From HK1 sp965202875 (GTDB taxonomy: Bacteria; Pseudomonadota; Gammaproteobacteria; HK1), in assembly GCA_965202875.1 (NCBI GenBank), contig OZ241870.1, positions 3,348,001 through 3,412,000 of the forward strand: a DNA stretch of 64,000 bases, in the 5' to 3' direction. Positions 1 through 8,576 of this stretch are shown here, piece after piece (positions within the stretch are counted from its first letter, which is position 1; every line of letters begins with the position of its first letter). A model generated the notes under the pieces. That model was not told the origin of the DNA. It saw nothing but the letters and a program-made list of their open reading frames with translations, and ran no database searches. A program made the position numbers and the translations under genes.

Positions 1-1244
1 CCGGGGTCGATGTCGTTGCGGATGCCGTCGTCGGCTGCCTTGATGATGGCGCCGGCCATCAGGTGCGGGTTGACCATCGAATCGACGGCCCGGTACTCGA
101 AGCGCCCCGGAGCCGAGATGCGAAGGCCCGTGGTGCGGTTCTGGTAGCCCCAGTCCGCGAACACCGGCGCCCAGAATCCCGTATCCCACAGGCGGCGGTA
201 GGAGTTGACGGTGGAGCAGCCGATGGCGGTCAGCGCCCCGAGGTGGGTGACGATGCCGCCCACGACCTGCAAGCCCACCTTGCCCGGCAACTGCGGGTCG
301 TCGGTGTCGGGCATGAAGGTGTTCTCCCCGCCGCCGAGGTACGTGAAGTTGTCGTCCATGCCGGGGAGCACGGCGGGGTCGTGGCCCAGCGGCTTCAACG
401 ACTCCTCCCCGCCCCGCCAGAAGCTGATGTTGTGGTGGCAGCCGGAGGCCGAGACCCCCATGAAGGGCTTGGACATGAAGCAGGCGATGAGGTTGTGCTC
501 GCGCGCGACTTGGGCGCAGATCTGGCGGTAGGTGGTGAGGCGGTCCGCGGTGCGGAGCGGATCGTCGAAGGTGAAGTTCAGTTCGAGCTGGCCCGGCGCG
601 TCCTCGTGGTCGCCCTGGATCATGTCGAGGCCCATCGCCCGCGAGTACTCGATGGCCCGCAGGTACACGGGCCGCAGGCTCTCGAACTGGTCGATGTGGT
701 AGCAGTAGGGGTTCGAGAACCCGCCGTCCGGCTTGCCGTCCGCCCCGCGCTTGAGCCACATCATCTCCGGCTCGGTGCCGTGGCGCAGGTGCAGCCCGCC
801 GTGCCCGGCCTTGAACCGCTCGTGGATGCGGCGCAGGTTGCCGCGGCAGTCCGCGGTCAGGAACGCGCCCGGATCCTTGCGCTCCTCCCGGTTGCGGAAC
901 AGGGTGCACCACAGCCGCGCCACCCGCTTGTCCCACGGAAGCTGGCAGAAGGTCTCCGGCTCCGGGATCCCCACCAGCTCCTTGTCGTGCGGACCGTAGC
1001 CCAGGTACTCGCCGTGGCGGTTGAGGAAGAGGTTGACGGTTGCGCCGTAGACGAGCTGGAAGCCCCTCTCGGCGATGCTCTCCCAATGGTCGGCGGGGAT
1101 CCCCTTGCCGCAGATGCGGCCGGTGATCGACACGAACTGGAGGTACAGGTACTCGATGCCGAGCCGGTCGATCATCTCGCGGACCTGCCTGACCTGATCG
1201 GCCCGTCCAGGCGCTTCCACGAAGCCTTCGATGTCCATCGCCAT
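1..1244 (-). CDS. Glutamine synthetase-like enzyme (GlnT / gamma-glutamylamide synthetase type), 3' end beyond the window
   Basis: The enzyme probably joins glutamate to ammonia or an amine at the expense of ATP in the cytoplasm. About 414 codons are visible and the C-terminus lies outside the window. The start ATG at 1244 is preceded by GAGGAGA at a good distance. The beta-grasp part is at about residues 35-90. The catalytic part shows HEDAPGQLELNF (about 212-223), matching the metal-binding HExAPGQxE block, and FMSKPFMGVSASGCHHNISF (about 255-274), matching the ATP/ammonium-site motif of the family. The motifs differ from classical GlnA, as in GlnT and gamma-glutamylmethylamide synthetases. 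It is divergent from a GntR regulator and close to Amt and DUF1989-GcvT genes, which suggests an amine-utilisation role rather than general ammonia assimilation. The family is certain; the substrate is inference. Confidence 0.88.
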   Translation of the reverse strand, partial: MAMDIEGFVEAPGRADQVRQVREMIDRLGIEYLYLQFVSITGRICGKGIPADHWESIAERGFQLVYGATVNLFLNRHGEYLGYGPHDKELVGIPEPETFCQLPWDKRVARLWCTLFRNREERKDPGAFLTADCRGNLRRIHERFKAGHGGLHLRHGTEPEMMWLKRGADGKPDGGFSNPYCYHIDQFESLRPVYLRAIEYSRAMGLDMIQGDHEDAPGQLELNFTFDDPLRTADRLTTYRQICAQVAREHNLIACFMSKPFMGVSASGCHHNISFWRGGEESLKPLGHDPAVLPGMDDNFTYLGGGENTFMPDTDDPQLPGKVGLQVVGGIVTHLGALTAIGCSTVNSYRRLWDTGFWAPVFADWGYQNRTTGLRISAPGRFEYRAVDSMVNPHLMAGAIIKAADDGIRNDIDP

Positions 1245-1597
1245 TACTGATCTCCTCTGAATTCTCCGGTCTTCAGTCGTCGTCCGTCGCTACCGGCCGG
1301 CGCCGGGCCCCGAGGCACCGTGGGCGGAGCCGGCGGGCGCACGGCTCGACGATCGGTTCGGGTCGGCCGCTTCACTCGGGTCGGCGCATGGCGATCGATT
1401 CCGTTCCCGCATTCGCCGCCGACATCGCGAACGCCAGCGGAAAGCATGACCAGTTCAACACCAAAACTCAACCAATATCTCGCGATTGGTATCCGGAGCG
1501 CCCGATGACTGGTACGCTGCCGCCCGTATCGTGCGTTGCCCTGACAAGGCTTCCCGGCATCCCCGCCGAGGCTTTCGATTCCTTATTGAGAGAGTGA
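1245..1597. other. Divergent intergenic region
   Basis: This gap separates the glutamine-synthetase-like gene (minus strand) from the GntR regulator gene (plus strand). I see no gene in it. It must hold both promoters and the likely operator of the regulator. Apart from the inverted repeat at 1471-1490, TGGT motifs recur around 1450-1515. Confidence 0.6.
1471..1490. promoter_or_regulatory. Inverted repeat, candidate GntR operator
   Basis: ACCAAT and ATTGGT form 6-bp arms around an 8-bp spacer. The site lies about 110 bp before the regulator gene in the divergent region. FadR-type regulators bind short dyads containing TGGT/ACCA, so this is a reasonable operator candidate, but the repeat is short and could be chance. 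Confidence 0.35.
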
Positions 1598-2305
1598 ATG
1601 CTCACCGACCCTCCCCTGCAACCCCGCGGACGCCCCTGCAAGGTCGGGGCCGGGGATATCGCGATCCACATCCGCCGCCGGATCACCGGCGGTGATCTGC
1701 TCTACGGCGAGAAGCTCCCGCCCGAACGCGCGTTCGCGGACCAGTTCGGCGTCTCGCGCGGAACGGTGCGCGATGCGTTGCAGCGGCTCGAAGAAGGCGG
1801 ATTCGTCGAGAAGCGTCCGGGAAGCGGGACTTACGTGGCCTATTCCGAAACCGAGACGATGCCGATCACGCAGTCGACGAGCCCGTTGGAGCTGATTGAC
1901 GCCCGCTACGCGCTGGAGCCGCAAATCGTGCGCTTGTCGGTCCTCAACGCCACCGAGCAGGCGCTCGTGAAGGCGCAACGGCCGCTGGAAGCGATGGAGC
2001 GCAACGCGCACGACGTCGATGCGTTCTCGGCGAACGACGAGGCGTTTCACCTCGCTCTCGCGGAATGTACGAGGAATGCGCTGCTGGTGTGGATCACGAA
2101 GCGCGTGAGCGAAGTGCGCAAGAACGCCGAGTGGGCCAGGATGCGTCAGCTCACGCTGACGACGGAGATGATCCGCCGCTACAACATGCAGCACCGGGAG
2201 ATCTTCGAGGCGGTGCGCCGGCGCGACGCCGAGCGGGGCGCCGCGCTGATGAAGGCGCATCTGGATCTTGCACGGAGGTCCCTGGTCAACGCCGCGTCAT
2301 CCTGA
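1598..2305 (+). CDS. GntR-family transcriptional regulator, FadR subfamily
   Basis: The 235-residue protein has the two-domain plan of FadR-type repressors. An N-terminal winged helix-turn-helix occupies about residues 15-80 and includes LPPERAFADQFGVSRGTVRD and the wing RPGSGTYV. A C-terminal all-helical FCD ligand domain spans about 95-225, with the expected acidic and histidine residues (NDEAFH near 148 and the late QHREIFEAV and KAHLDLA helices) that bind a metal or a carboxylate ligand. It is divergent from the glutamine-synthetase-like gene and next to the Amt cluster, so it most likely controls that module in response to a carboxylate or amine metabolite. The start ATG follows GAGAG at a short distance. 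Confidence 0.9.
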   Translation: MLTDPPLQPRGRPCKVGAGDIAIHIRRRITGGDLLYGEKLPPERAFADQFGVSRGTVRDALQRLEEGGFVEKRPGSGTYVAYSETETMPITQSTSPLELIDARYALEPQIVRLSVLNATEQALVKAQRPLEAMERNAHDVDAFSANDEAFHLALAECTRNALLVWITKRVSEVRKNAEWARMRQLTLTTEMIRRYNMQHREIFEAVRRRDAERGAALMKAHLDLARRSLVNAASS

Positions 2306-2354
2306 GCCGCGCCGGCTGTTCCGGCTACTGTTCCGGGTTTCTGACGCCAGACCC

Positions 2355-2449
2355 GGAAGCGCGGGTGTCTCGCCGGCGGGGGGCCGGCAAACGCTTCGGT
2401 AGGCGCCGGTCCTGGCGAGGCACGATACGGGCGGGACGTCCGTGCTTCC
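2355..2449. repeat. REP-like imperfect inverted repeat (copy 1)
   Basis: The arms at 2355-2374 (GGAAGCGCGGGTGTCTCGCC) and 2430-2449 (GGCGGGACGTCCGTGCTTCC) pair at 16 of 20 positions. A related element with the same core lies at 47383-47469. Both lie between genes, one between convergent genes and one before bolA, as expected of a dispersed extragenic palindrome. Confidence 0.55.
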
Positions 2450-2482
2450 AAAGGCCGCATCGCTCCGTTTCCGGCCGGACTT

Positions 2483-2520
2483 CGCCCCCGGCCAGACCGG
2501 GCGGATCTTGGCCGGGGGCG
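2483..2520. terminator. Strong hairpin between convergent genes
   Basis: CGCCCCCGGCCA (2483-2494) and TGGCCGGGGGCG (2509-2520) form a perfect 12-bp GC-rich stem with a 14-nt loop, followed by TTTCG on the plus strand. It lies between the end of the GntR gene and the end of the small membrane-protein gene and could stop transcription from both sides. The T tract is short. Confidence 0.6.
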
Positions 2521-2537
2521 TTTCGAGGGCGGCGGGA

Positions 2538-2765
2538 TTACGGGTTTTTCGGGTCCTCTTCGGCAATGAGCCGTTTGAGGGACTCCGCGCCGCCGTACTT
2601 CCCGATCTGCTCCTCGTACTCGCGGTTCTCTCGCCTCGCCTGGATCACGTGCCACACGATCCACGCGGCCACCCCGATGATTACGAGCACACCCTCCGTG
2701 CCCACCATCGGATACATGGGGCCGATCTCGGTGATGGTCCCGCCCCAGCTTTCTATCGTTGCCAT
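2538..2765 (-). CDS. Small single-span membrane protein downstream of the Amt gene
   Basis: The 75-residue product starts at an ATG close behind the transporter gene (28-bp gap), so the two are probably cotranscribed. One hydrophobic segment lies at about residues 22-42 (VGTEGVLVIIGVAAWIVWHV), followed by a charged, helical tail ending DPKNP. I do not recognise a named family. The tight spacing to the Amt gene suggests an accessory subunit or a regulator of the transporter, but this is inference from position only. Confidence 0.65.
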   Translation of the reverse strand: MATIESWGGTITEIGPMYPMVGTEGVLVIIGVAAWIVWHVIQARRENREYEEQIGKYGGAESLKRLIAEEDPKNP

Positions 2766-2793
2766 TGTCGTCGTCCTCCGTGGTGGTCAGGTG

Positions 2794-4164
2794 TCAGGCC
2801 TTGGCCGCCGCGTCCTTCTCGGCGTCGATGATCGCCTGCTCTTCGGCCGCGATGTCCCGGACCGCCGCGGTGTCGAGGCCCATCAGCTCGATCTGGCGCG
2901 GGATGCGCAGCAGTCCGAACCCGTTGAGGATCTTCGCGGTGATCCAGCCCGGCAGGAAGCCGAGCAGGCCGAACATGATGAGCGCGCCGACGATCTGCCC
3001 GAGGGGGTTGATCGCCGCGTAGCCCTCGGTCGGGGACGAGGGATAGCCCCACAGCACGAAGCCGCATACCACGACGCCGAAGAACCCGGCGTATCCGTGG
3101 ACCGCGACCGCGCCCACCGCGTCGTCGATCCTGAACCTGCGCTCGACGAAGTAGTGCATCTTGTACATGAACACCACGCCCACCGCCGCGATGATCATCG
3201 CCTGGATGGGGTGGTACAGGTCGTTGCCGGCCGACGCCGCGATGATGCCCGCGAGGCCGGACGAGTAGGTCCAGAAGGCATCCCCCTTCGAGATGATGTA
3301 CCCCATCAGCAACCCGCCGGAGAGGGACATCAGGAAGTTGAAGGTGATCGCGGAGAGGGTGGTCGGCGCGAGGTAGATGTTCGTCGCCGAGTAGAAGACC
3401 CCGTCCCCGGCCTGGATGTCCCACATCGGTACGTTGCACGCGACGTAGAAGCCCCAGAACCCGGTGTAGATGAGGAACAGGCCGATGGTGACCAGCCAGG
3501 GGTTGCGCGGGTTGATGTTGCGCGGGGTTCCGTCCGGGGCGAACTTCCCGATGCGCGGGCCGAGCACCGCCAGGACACCGAGGGCGAAGCCGCCGGCGAT
3601 CGCGTGGATCACCCCGCTCGCGTAGGCGTCGTGGTAGCCGAGCAATTGCACCATCCAGCCCTCCGCGTGCCAGCCCCACGCGGCGTCGATGATCCACCAC
3701 ACCGAGCCGATGCTCACCGCGAGGATCCAGAAGCCGGAGGACTTGATGCGTTCGATGACCGAGCCCGACACGATCGACGCGGCGGTCCAGGAGAACAGCA
3801 GGAACGCGGCCCAGAACACGCCGTTGATCCGCGCCCAGCCGTTTTCGAGATCGTCCGCGCCGCCCATGTGGGCGCCCATGACCTCGCTCCACGCCACGGC
3901 ATGAGGCGCTTCCACCAGCCCCCCGATGATTCCCGGGCCGTTCGGGAACGCGAAGTAGATCCACCATCCGAAGAAGAAGAACGTGATGGTCACCAGCGGG
4001 ATGAGCATCGTGTTCTTCATCAGGGTGTGCATGTGGTTCTTGTGGCGCGACGCGCCGACCTCGTACATGCAGAAGCCCACGTGGATGAAGAACATGATCA
4101 CCACGGTGAGCCAGTAGTAGAACTCCGTGAAGATGATCCCCAACGCAGTCAGTTCGTTGTCCAC
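2794..4164 (-). CDS. Ammonium transporter (Amt/MEP/Rh type)
   Basis: This 456-residue inner-membrane protein has about eleven hydrophobic helices. It should conduct ammonia or a small amine across the cytoplasmic membrane. Typical family features include the early GASRHKNHMHTLMKN block, an SAxNDLYHPIQAM-type segment (ASAGNDLYHPIQAM), which carries a conserved pore histidine region, and a late AVHGYAGFFGVV segment matching the family's D-x-x-x-x-H-G-x-x-G signature. I chose the GTG at 4164 because AGGAGGGG lies just upstream. It is divergent from the DUF1989-GcvT gene and upstream of the small membrane-protein gene. No GlnK gene is visible. Several windows of the sequence differ from AmtB, so substrates other than ammonium are possible. 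Confidence 0.85.
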   Translation of the reverse strand: MDNELTALGIIFTEFYYWLTVVIMFFIHVGFCMYEVGASRHKNHMHTLMKNTMLIPLVTITFFFFGWWIYFAFPNGPGIIGGLVEAPHAVAWSEVMGAHMGGADDLENGWARINGVFWAAFLLFSWTAASIVSGSVIERIKSSGFWILAVSIGSVWWIIDAAWGWHAEGWMVQLLGYHDAYASGVIHAIAGGFALGVLAVLGPRIGKFAPDGTPRNINPRNPWLVTIGLFLIYTGFWGFYVACNVPMWDIQAGDGVFYSATNIYLAPTTLSAITFNFLMSLSGGLLMGYIISKGDAFWTYSSGLAGIIAASAGNDLYHPIQAMIIAAVGVVFMYKMHYFVERRFRIDDAVGAVAVHGYAGFFGVVVCGFVLWGYPSSPTEGYAAINPLGQIVGALIMFGLLGFLPGWITAKILNGFGLLRIPRQIELMGLDTAAVRDIAAEEQAIIDAEKDAAAKA

Positions 4165-4582
4165 TGCCTTCCCCTCCTCTTTGGCGTGCCGGCGCGGGAT
4201 GCGCCGCACGGTTCCCCGACCGCGGCGGGGACGCCGGAGCGGTCCCGCGGACCGGGCCGTCCGGGTTTCCCGGGGCGGTTCGGCTTGCCATTGAGACCGC
4301 TTGTGAAAAGCCGTGTCAACCCCGGACGCCCGCCGTTTGCCTCCGGCTGGATTGGATCGGGCCTGGTCTCCTGCTTGACCAGCCAGCGTAAATCTAATGC
4401 AATTCCCACCGATTTCCATCGCCCACCGGCCGCTCCCGCATGGAACAACAGCCTGCTCCTCGCTTGTCCAGGTGCTGGCCGAGGGCGCCGGCGATTCCGT
4501 ACGGCGGAATCGCGAAGCGACCGCGGCGGCGGTCGCCACTTGCTCAAGGGCGTGAAGGCATGGATCAGGAAAGGACGGTGAC
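4165..4582. other. Divergent intergenic region between amt-like and DUF1989-GcvT genes
   Basis: No gene is supported here; apparent ORFs have no family match. An AT-richer patch around 4385-4430 is the most likely place for promoters of the two divergent genes. Confidence 0.5.
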
Positions 4583-6976
4583 GTGATCCTTCCGGTCATC
4601 GCACCCACGCCGTCCCGGCGCGGGCCGGTGCTGGTGCCGGGACTGCCCGTGCTGCCACCCAACGTCGAGCGGCATCCGGTGCCGGGCGGAGGCACCCGCA
4701 CCCTGGCCCTCGACGCCGGGGACGAATTGACGGTCATCGACCGGGAAGGGCGGCAGCCGTGCGAGCTGGTCGTCTTCGACGCCGGCGGGCGGCCGGACCC
4801 CGCGCTCATCGGCGGGAAAGGGGCCGGGGCGCCGCTCGGCATCCAGGCCATCCTGGATCGCCCGATCCCCTCCGCCAAGCGTGTTCGCGATGCCCTCGTG
4901 GCCCGCGGCCTCGACCTCGGCCAAGCCGCCGCGGTGCGTCTGTTCGGCGACGAATCGCGCGCCGGGGAATCGGCGTCGTTCGTCGCCACCGCCCCGGCCA
5001 CCCTCGTGGCCGGCGCCCCCGGCGGCCCGATGCCGGCCGACGCGCAATGCCCTCCGACCGAGATCGTGCTCTACGTCCGCCGCGAATCGAGGACGAACCC
5101 GAAGCCGGCGAACGGCCCGCCGCCGCCGCTCGCGGACCCGCTGATCGACCTCGACATCCAGCCCGGCGCCGCCCGCGGCTACGAGATCAGGGCCGGCCAG
5201 TTCATCCAGCTCGTGGACGTGAAGGGGCGCGAGTGCAGCGACTTCCAGGCGTTCAGCCTGCGCGCCCTCGACCGGGGCCTCGAACGCGAGATCGACCCCA
5301 CCACCACCCGCTCCCTGATGGGCTCGCTCTATCCCGGCCCCGGCCTGTACTCCAAGTACTACACCGTCGATCACGAGCCGCTGCTCGAGCTCGTCCAGGA
5401 TACGTGCGGGCGCCACGATTCCTTCGGCGTCGCGTGCACCGCGCGCTACTACGAGGATCTGGGATACCCCGGCCATGTGAACTGCTCGGACAACATCAAC
5501 GCCGAGGGCGAGCGCTACGGCATCCGCCCGCGCGGCGGGTGGCCGGCCATCAACTTCTTCTTCAACACCACGCTCGATGACGCCAATGCCATCGGGATGG
5601 ACGATCCCTGGTCGCGCCCGGGCGATTTCGTGCTCATGCGCGCCCTCACCGACCTCGTCTGCTTCTCCACCGCCTGTCCCTGCGACGTCGACCCCGCGAA
5701 CGGGTGGAACCCCACCGACGTCCAGGTGCGGGTGTACGACCGCAACGAGGACTTCAAGCCAGCCACGGGGTTCCGCATGACCGCCGACGCCGACGTCCGG
5801 ATGACGAAGAACACCGGGTTCCACGACTGCTTCGCCGCGCATACGCGGAACTTCGTCGAGTACAACGGGTACTGGCTCGCGCAGGACTTCCCCGCCCACG
5901 GCACGATCGGCGAGTACTGGGCCTGTCGGGAGCGGGCGGTGGTGACGGACCTCTCGCCGCTGCGCAAGTACGAGGTCCTCGGCCCCGACGCCGAGGCGCT
6001 GATGCAGCTCTGCGTGACCCGCGACGTGCGCAGGCTGTCGGTGGGGCAGGTGGTCTACACCGCGATGTGCTACCCGCACGGGGGGATGATCGACGACGGC
6101 ACCGTCTTCCGGCTCGGGGAGAACAACTTCCGGTGGGTCGGCGGCAACGACCTCTCGGGGTTGTGGCTGCGCGAGCAGGCGCAGCAGCGCGGGATGGACA
6201 CGTGGGTCAAGACCTCGACCGACCAGCTCGCCAACGTCGCGGTGCAGGGTCCGAAGAGCCGGGAGATCCTCGAACGCATCCTCTGGACCGGGCCCACGTG
6301 GCAGAGCATCGGCGAGCTCGGCTGGTTCCGCTTCTCCGTCGCCCGCCTCGGCGACTTCCACGGCATGGCCCTGGTCGTCTCCCGCACCGGGTACACCGGC
6401 GAGCTCGGCTACGAGCTCTTCTGCCACCCGAAGGACGCCCGGACCCTGTTCGAGGCGGTCATGGAGGCGGGCGAGCCCTTCGGCATCGCTCCCTTGGGGC
6501 TGGGCGCGCTCGACATGCTGCGCATCGAGGCGGGGCTGGTCTTCGCGGGCGCCGAGTTCAGCGATCGAACCGATCCGTTCGAGGCCGGGATCGGGTTCAC
6601 CGTGCCGCTGAAGTCCAAGGCCGGCGACTTCATCGGACGGGAGGCACTCGAGCGGCGCAAGGCTCATCCGGTGCGCAAGCTCGTCGGGCTCGATCCGGAG
6701 GGCGGGCTGGTGCCCTCCACCGGCGACTGCGTGCGTGTCGGGCGCGCGCAAATCGGGGAGATCACCTCCGCGGTGCGCTCGCCCATCCTCGGCAAGGTGA
6801 TCGCGCTCTGCCGCATGGACGTGGCCCACGCGGCGCCCGGCACCGAAGTCGAGGTCGGCCAGCTCGACGGCCACCAGAAGCGCATCCCGGCCCGCGTCGT
6901 CCTCTTCCCCACTTCGACCCGGAAAAGCGGCGGGTACGCGGCCACTACGAATAGAGCAGCGGCCCGCCGAGGGTAG
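4583..6976 (+). CDS. DUF1989-GcvT fusion: ureido/amine-associated domain joined to aminomethyltransferase
   Basis: The 797-residue product has three parts. Residues about 15-160 look like a degenerate DUF1989 domain, about 185-395 are a good DUF1989 domain (GQFIQLVDVKGRECSDFQAF, then a CPCD cysteine segment near 370), and about 405-785 are a glycine-cleavage T-protein fold (PHGGMIDDGTVFRL, SRTGYTGELGYELF, GALDMLRIEAGL). T-proteins pass a one-carbon unit from an N-methyl or aminomethyl group to tetrahydrofolate; DUF1989 proteins are associated with urea carboxylase and related amide metabolism. The start is a GTG with AAGGA upstream. Its neighbours (Amt, glutamine-synthetase-like enzyme) point to catabolism of a methylated or ureido compound with release of ammonia and a C1 unit. 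The exact substrate is unknown. Confidence 0.85.
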   Translation: MILPVIAPTPSRRGPVLVPGLPVLPPNVERHPVPGGGTRTLALDAGDELTVIDREGRQPCELVVFDAGGRPDPALIGGKGAGAPLGIQAILDRPIPSAKRVRDALVARGLDLGQAAAVRLFGDESRAGESASFVATAPATLVAGAPGGPMPADAQCPPTEIVLYVRRESRTNPKPANGPPPPLADPLIDLDIQPGAARGYEIRAGQFIQLVDVKGRECSDFQAFSLRALDRGLEREIDPTTTRSLMGSLYPGPGLYSKYYTVDHEPLLELVQDTCGRHDSFGVACTARYYEDLGYPGHVNCSDNINAEGERYGIRPRGGWPAINFFFNTTLDDANAIGMDDPWSRPGDFVLMRALTDLVCFSTACPCDVDPANGWNPTDVQVRVYDRNEDFKPATGFRMTADADVRMTKNTGFHDCFAAHTRNFVEYNGYWLAQDFPAHGTIGEYWACRERAVVTDLSPLRKYEVLGPDAEALMQLCVTRDVRRLSVGQVVYTAMCYPHGGMIDDGTVFRLGENNFRWVGGNDLSGLWLREQAQQRGMDTWVKTSTDQLANVAVQGPKSREILERILWTGPTWQSIGELGWFRFSVARLGDFHGMALVVSRTGYTGELGYELFCHPKDARTLFEAVMEAGEPFGIAPLGLGALDMLRIEAGLVFAGAEFSDRTDPFEAGIGFTVPLKSKAGDFIGREALERRKAHPVRKLVGLDPEGGLVPSTGDCVRVGRAQIGEITSAVRSPILGKVIALCRMDVAHAAPGTEVEVGQLDGHQKRIPARVVLFPTSTRKSGGYAATTNRAAARRG

Positions 6977-7285
6977 CCGTCATCCGTTGGCCGTCATGAG
7001 CCGGCGTTCGACCTGCCTTCGACGATCGCGAGTTCGCGATCCGGGATCTCCCCACCCTTCACCATCCAATACCCTGACATGGCCTTTTCCGTCCTGTGCC
7101 GATGACCCGGCGACGATCACCGACAACGGTCCGAACCACCTCCATTGCGACCTCACGGCCGCGGGCATGCTGAGCGGACGCTCTTGGGAAGGCTCCGGAT
7201 CGGCTGAGCCGAAATCAGGAGGCAGGTCGGATTTCTCCACCATTTCCCCGGGATTACCATTTCCCCGGGACTTCAAAGTTCGGAG
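6977..7285. other. Intergenic region between convergent genes
   Basis: I see no gene. A short direct repeat, CCATTTCCCCGGGA, occurs twice in a row near 7238-7270. No convincing T-tailed hairpin was found. Confidence 0.5.
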
Positions 7286-8299
7286 CTACTCGTAACGGAT
7301 GCGGGGATCGAGGATTCCGTAGAGCACGTCGGCCGCGAGATTGCACAGCACGATCAGGACCGCGAACATGAACGTGAGGGTCTGCACCAACGGGATGTCC
7401 GCCCCCTGGATGGCGATGATGAGTAGTTGACCGAGGCCGTTCACCCGGAAGATCTGCTCGGTGATGATGGCGCCGCTGAAAATGGTCGGGATGCCGAGTG
7501 CGATGAGGGTCACCACCGGGATCATGCTGTTGCGCAGCACGTGGATGAGCAGCACCGTGCGTTCGCGCATCCCCTTGGCGCGGGCGGTGCGCACGTAGTC
7601 GAGGTTCAGGTTGTCGAGCATCGCGGCGCGCATGAAGCGGCTGAGCTGCGCCGCGTTGAACAGCGCCAGCACCATCACCGGCATGATGAGCTGCTTCAGG
7701 TGCACCCAGAAGCTCGCGAGGTCCGTCACCTCGTGGGTGGTGTCATAGATGGAAGGCAGCCATTGGAGCATCACGCTGAAGAGGATGATCGCGAGCAATC
7801 CGGTGAAGAAGGTCGGCACCGAGAACCCCACCATGGATACGAAGGTGCCGATCTGGTCGAACCAGGAGTACTGCCGGTAGGCGGAGACGATGCCGATGGG
7901 GATCGCGATGAGGGTCCCTACCACATAGGACAGGCCCACCACCCAGAGGGTCTGCGGAAGCCGCTCGACGATCAGGTCGACCACCGGACTCCGGGTCGCC
8001 CACGAGCGCACCCGCAGGCGCGAGTCCGAATCCCCGATCTCCACGTCGAACACCCTTTCGGCGACGTTGAGCGGCTCGTTGACGAAAAACTGCTCCATCC
8101 ACTTCAGGTAACGGACGTGGAAGGGCTGCCCGAGTCCGAGAGATTCGCGGATCTGGGCCCGTACCTCGGGCGGGATGGTGAGCGGGAGTTGCCCGGTCGG
8201 GTCGTTGGGCGCCAAGTCGAGCAGCGCGAAGATGATGAAGCTGATCGCGATGAGGGTGGGAATCGCGAAGAGCAGGCGCCGGATGACGTAGCGGATCAC
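7286..8299 (-). CDS. ABC transporter permease, DppB/OppB family
   Basis: The 337-residue inner-membrane protein carries the N-terminal signature of peptide/nickel-type permeases (a first helix after YVIRRLLFAIPTL, then a periplasmic loop with the LGLGQPFHVRYLKW block at about residues 54-67) and five further helices. The ATPase-contact loop is RTARAKGMRERTVLLIHVLR at about 236-255. The GTG start at 8299 has AGGAACC upstream. The partners normally encoded in the same operon (DppC-type permease, two ATPases and a binding protein) are absent downstream and upstream in this window, so it appears as an orphan, probably left from a broken operon or dependent on subunits encoded elsewhere. Confidence 0.88.
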   Translation of the reverse strand: MIRYVIRRLLFAIPTLIAISFIIFALLDLAPNDPTGQLPLTIPPEVRAQIRESLGLGQPFHVRYLKWMEQFFVNEPLNVAERVFDVEIGDSDSRLRVRSWATRSPVVDLIVERLPQTLWVVGLSYVVGTLIAIPIGIVSAYRQYSWFDQIGTFVSMVGFSVPTFFTGLLAIILFSVMLQWLPSIYDTTHEVTDLASFWVHLKQLIMPVMVLALFNAAQLSRFMRAAMLDNLNLDYVRTARAKGMRERTVLLIHVLRNSMIPVVTLIALGIPTIFSGAIITEQIFRVNGLGQLLIIAIQGADIPLVQTLTFMFAVLIVLCNLAADVLYGILDPRIRYE

Positions 8300-8576
8300 T
8301 CTTGGTTCCTGTCATGGCGGTACGCCGCCGGCAACGCGGGTTCCGAAAGGGTCGTCATGACGGCCGCGTGTTTGCGGGCCGGCGCCACGAACTTCGGCCG
8401 TGCGCCGCGCCGGCCGTACTCCCGGGAGAGATCGCCGTGCAACCCCGCCGAATTCGGCGCCTCCGAGCATACTGAACCGGCGGCTTCCGGTGAACGCCCG
8501 CCGCCGGCGATTGCGCACGAGGCCCGTCCGCCCCGGTGGCCCGGAGCCCTGGAGCCCCAGGACCCTCTCGGGCGGA

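Noticed and set aside
63..1250. Long plus-strand open frame at the left end
   Set aside because: It is antisense to the glutamine-synthetase-like gene, which has family motifs and a ribosome-binding site.
2065..4581. Plus-strand open frame of about 840 codons
   Set aside because: It covers the antisense of the Amt gene and a small membrane-protein gene. Its product is dominated by charged low-complexity sequence typical of GC-rich shadow frames.
6980..7276. 98-codon minus-strand ORF between convergent genes
   Set aside because: No family resemblance, no ribosome-binding site, and composition like shadow frames.
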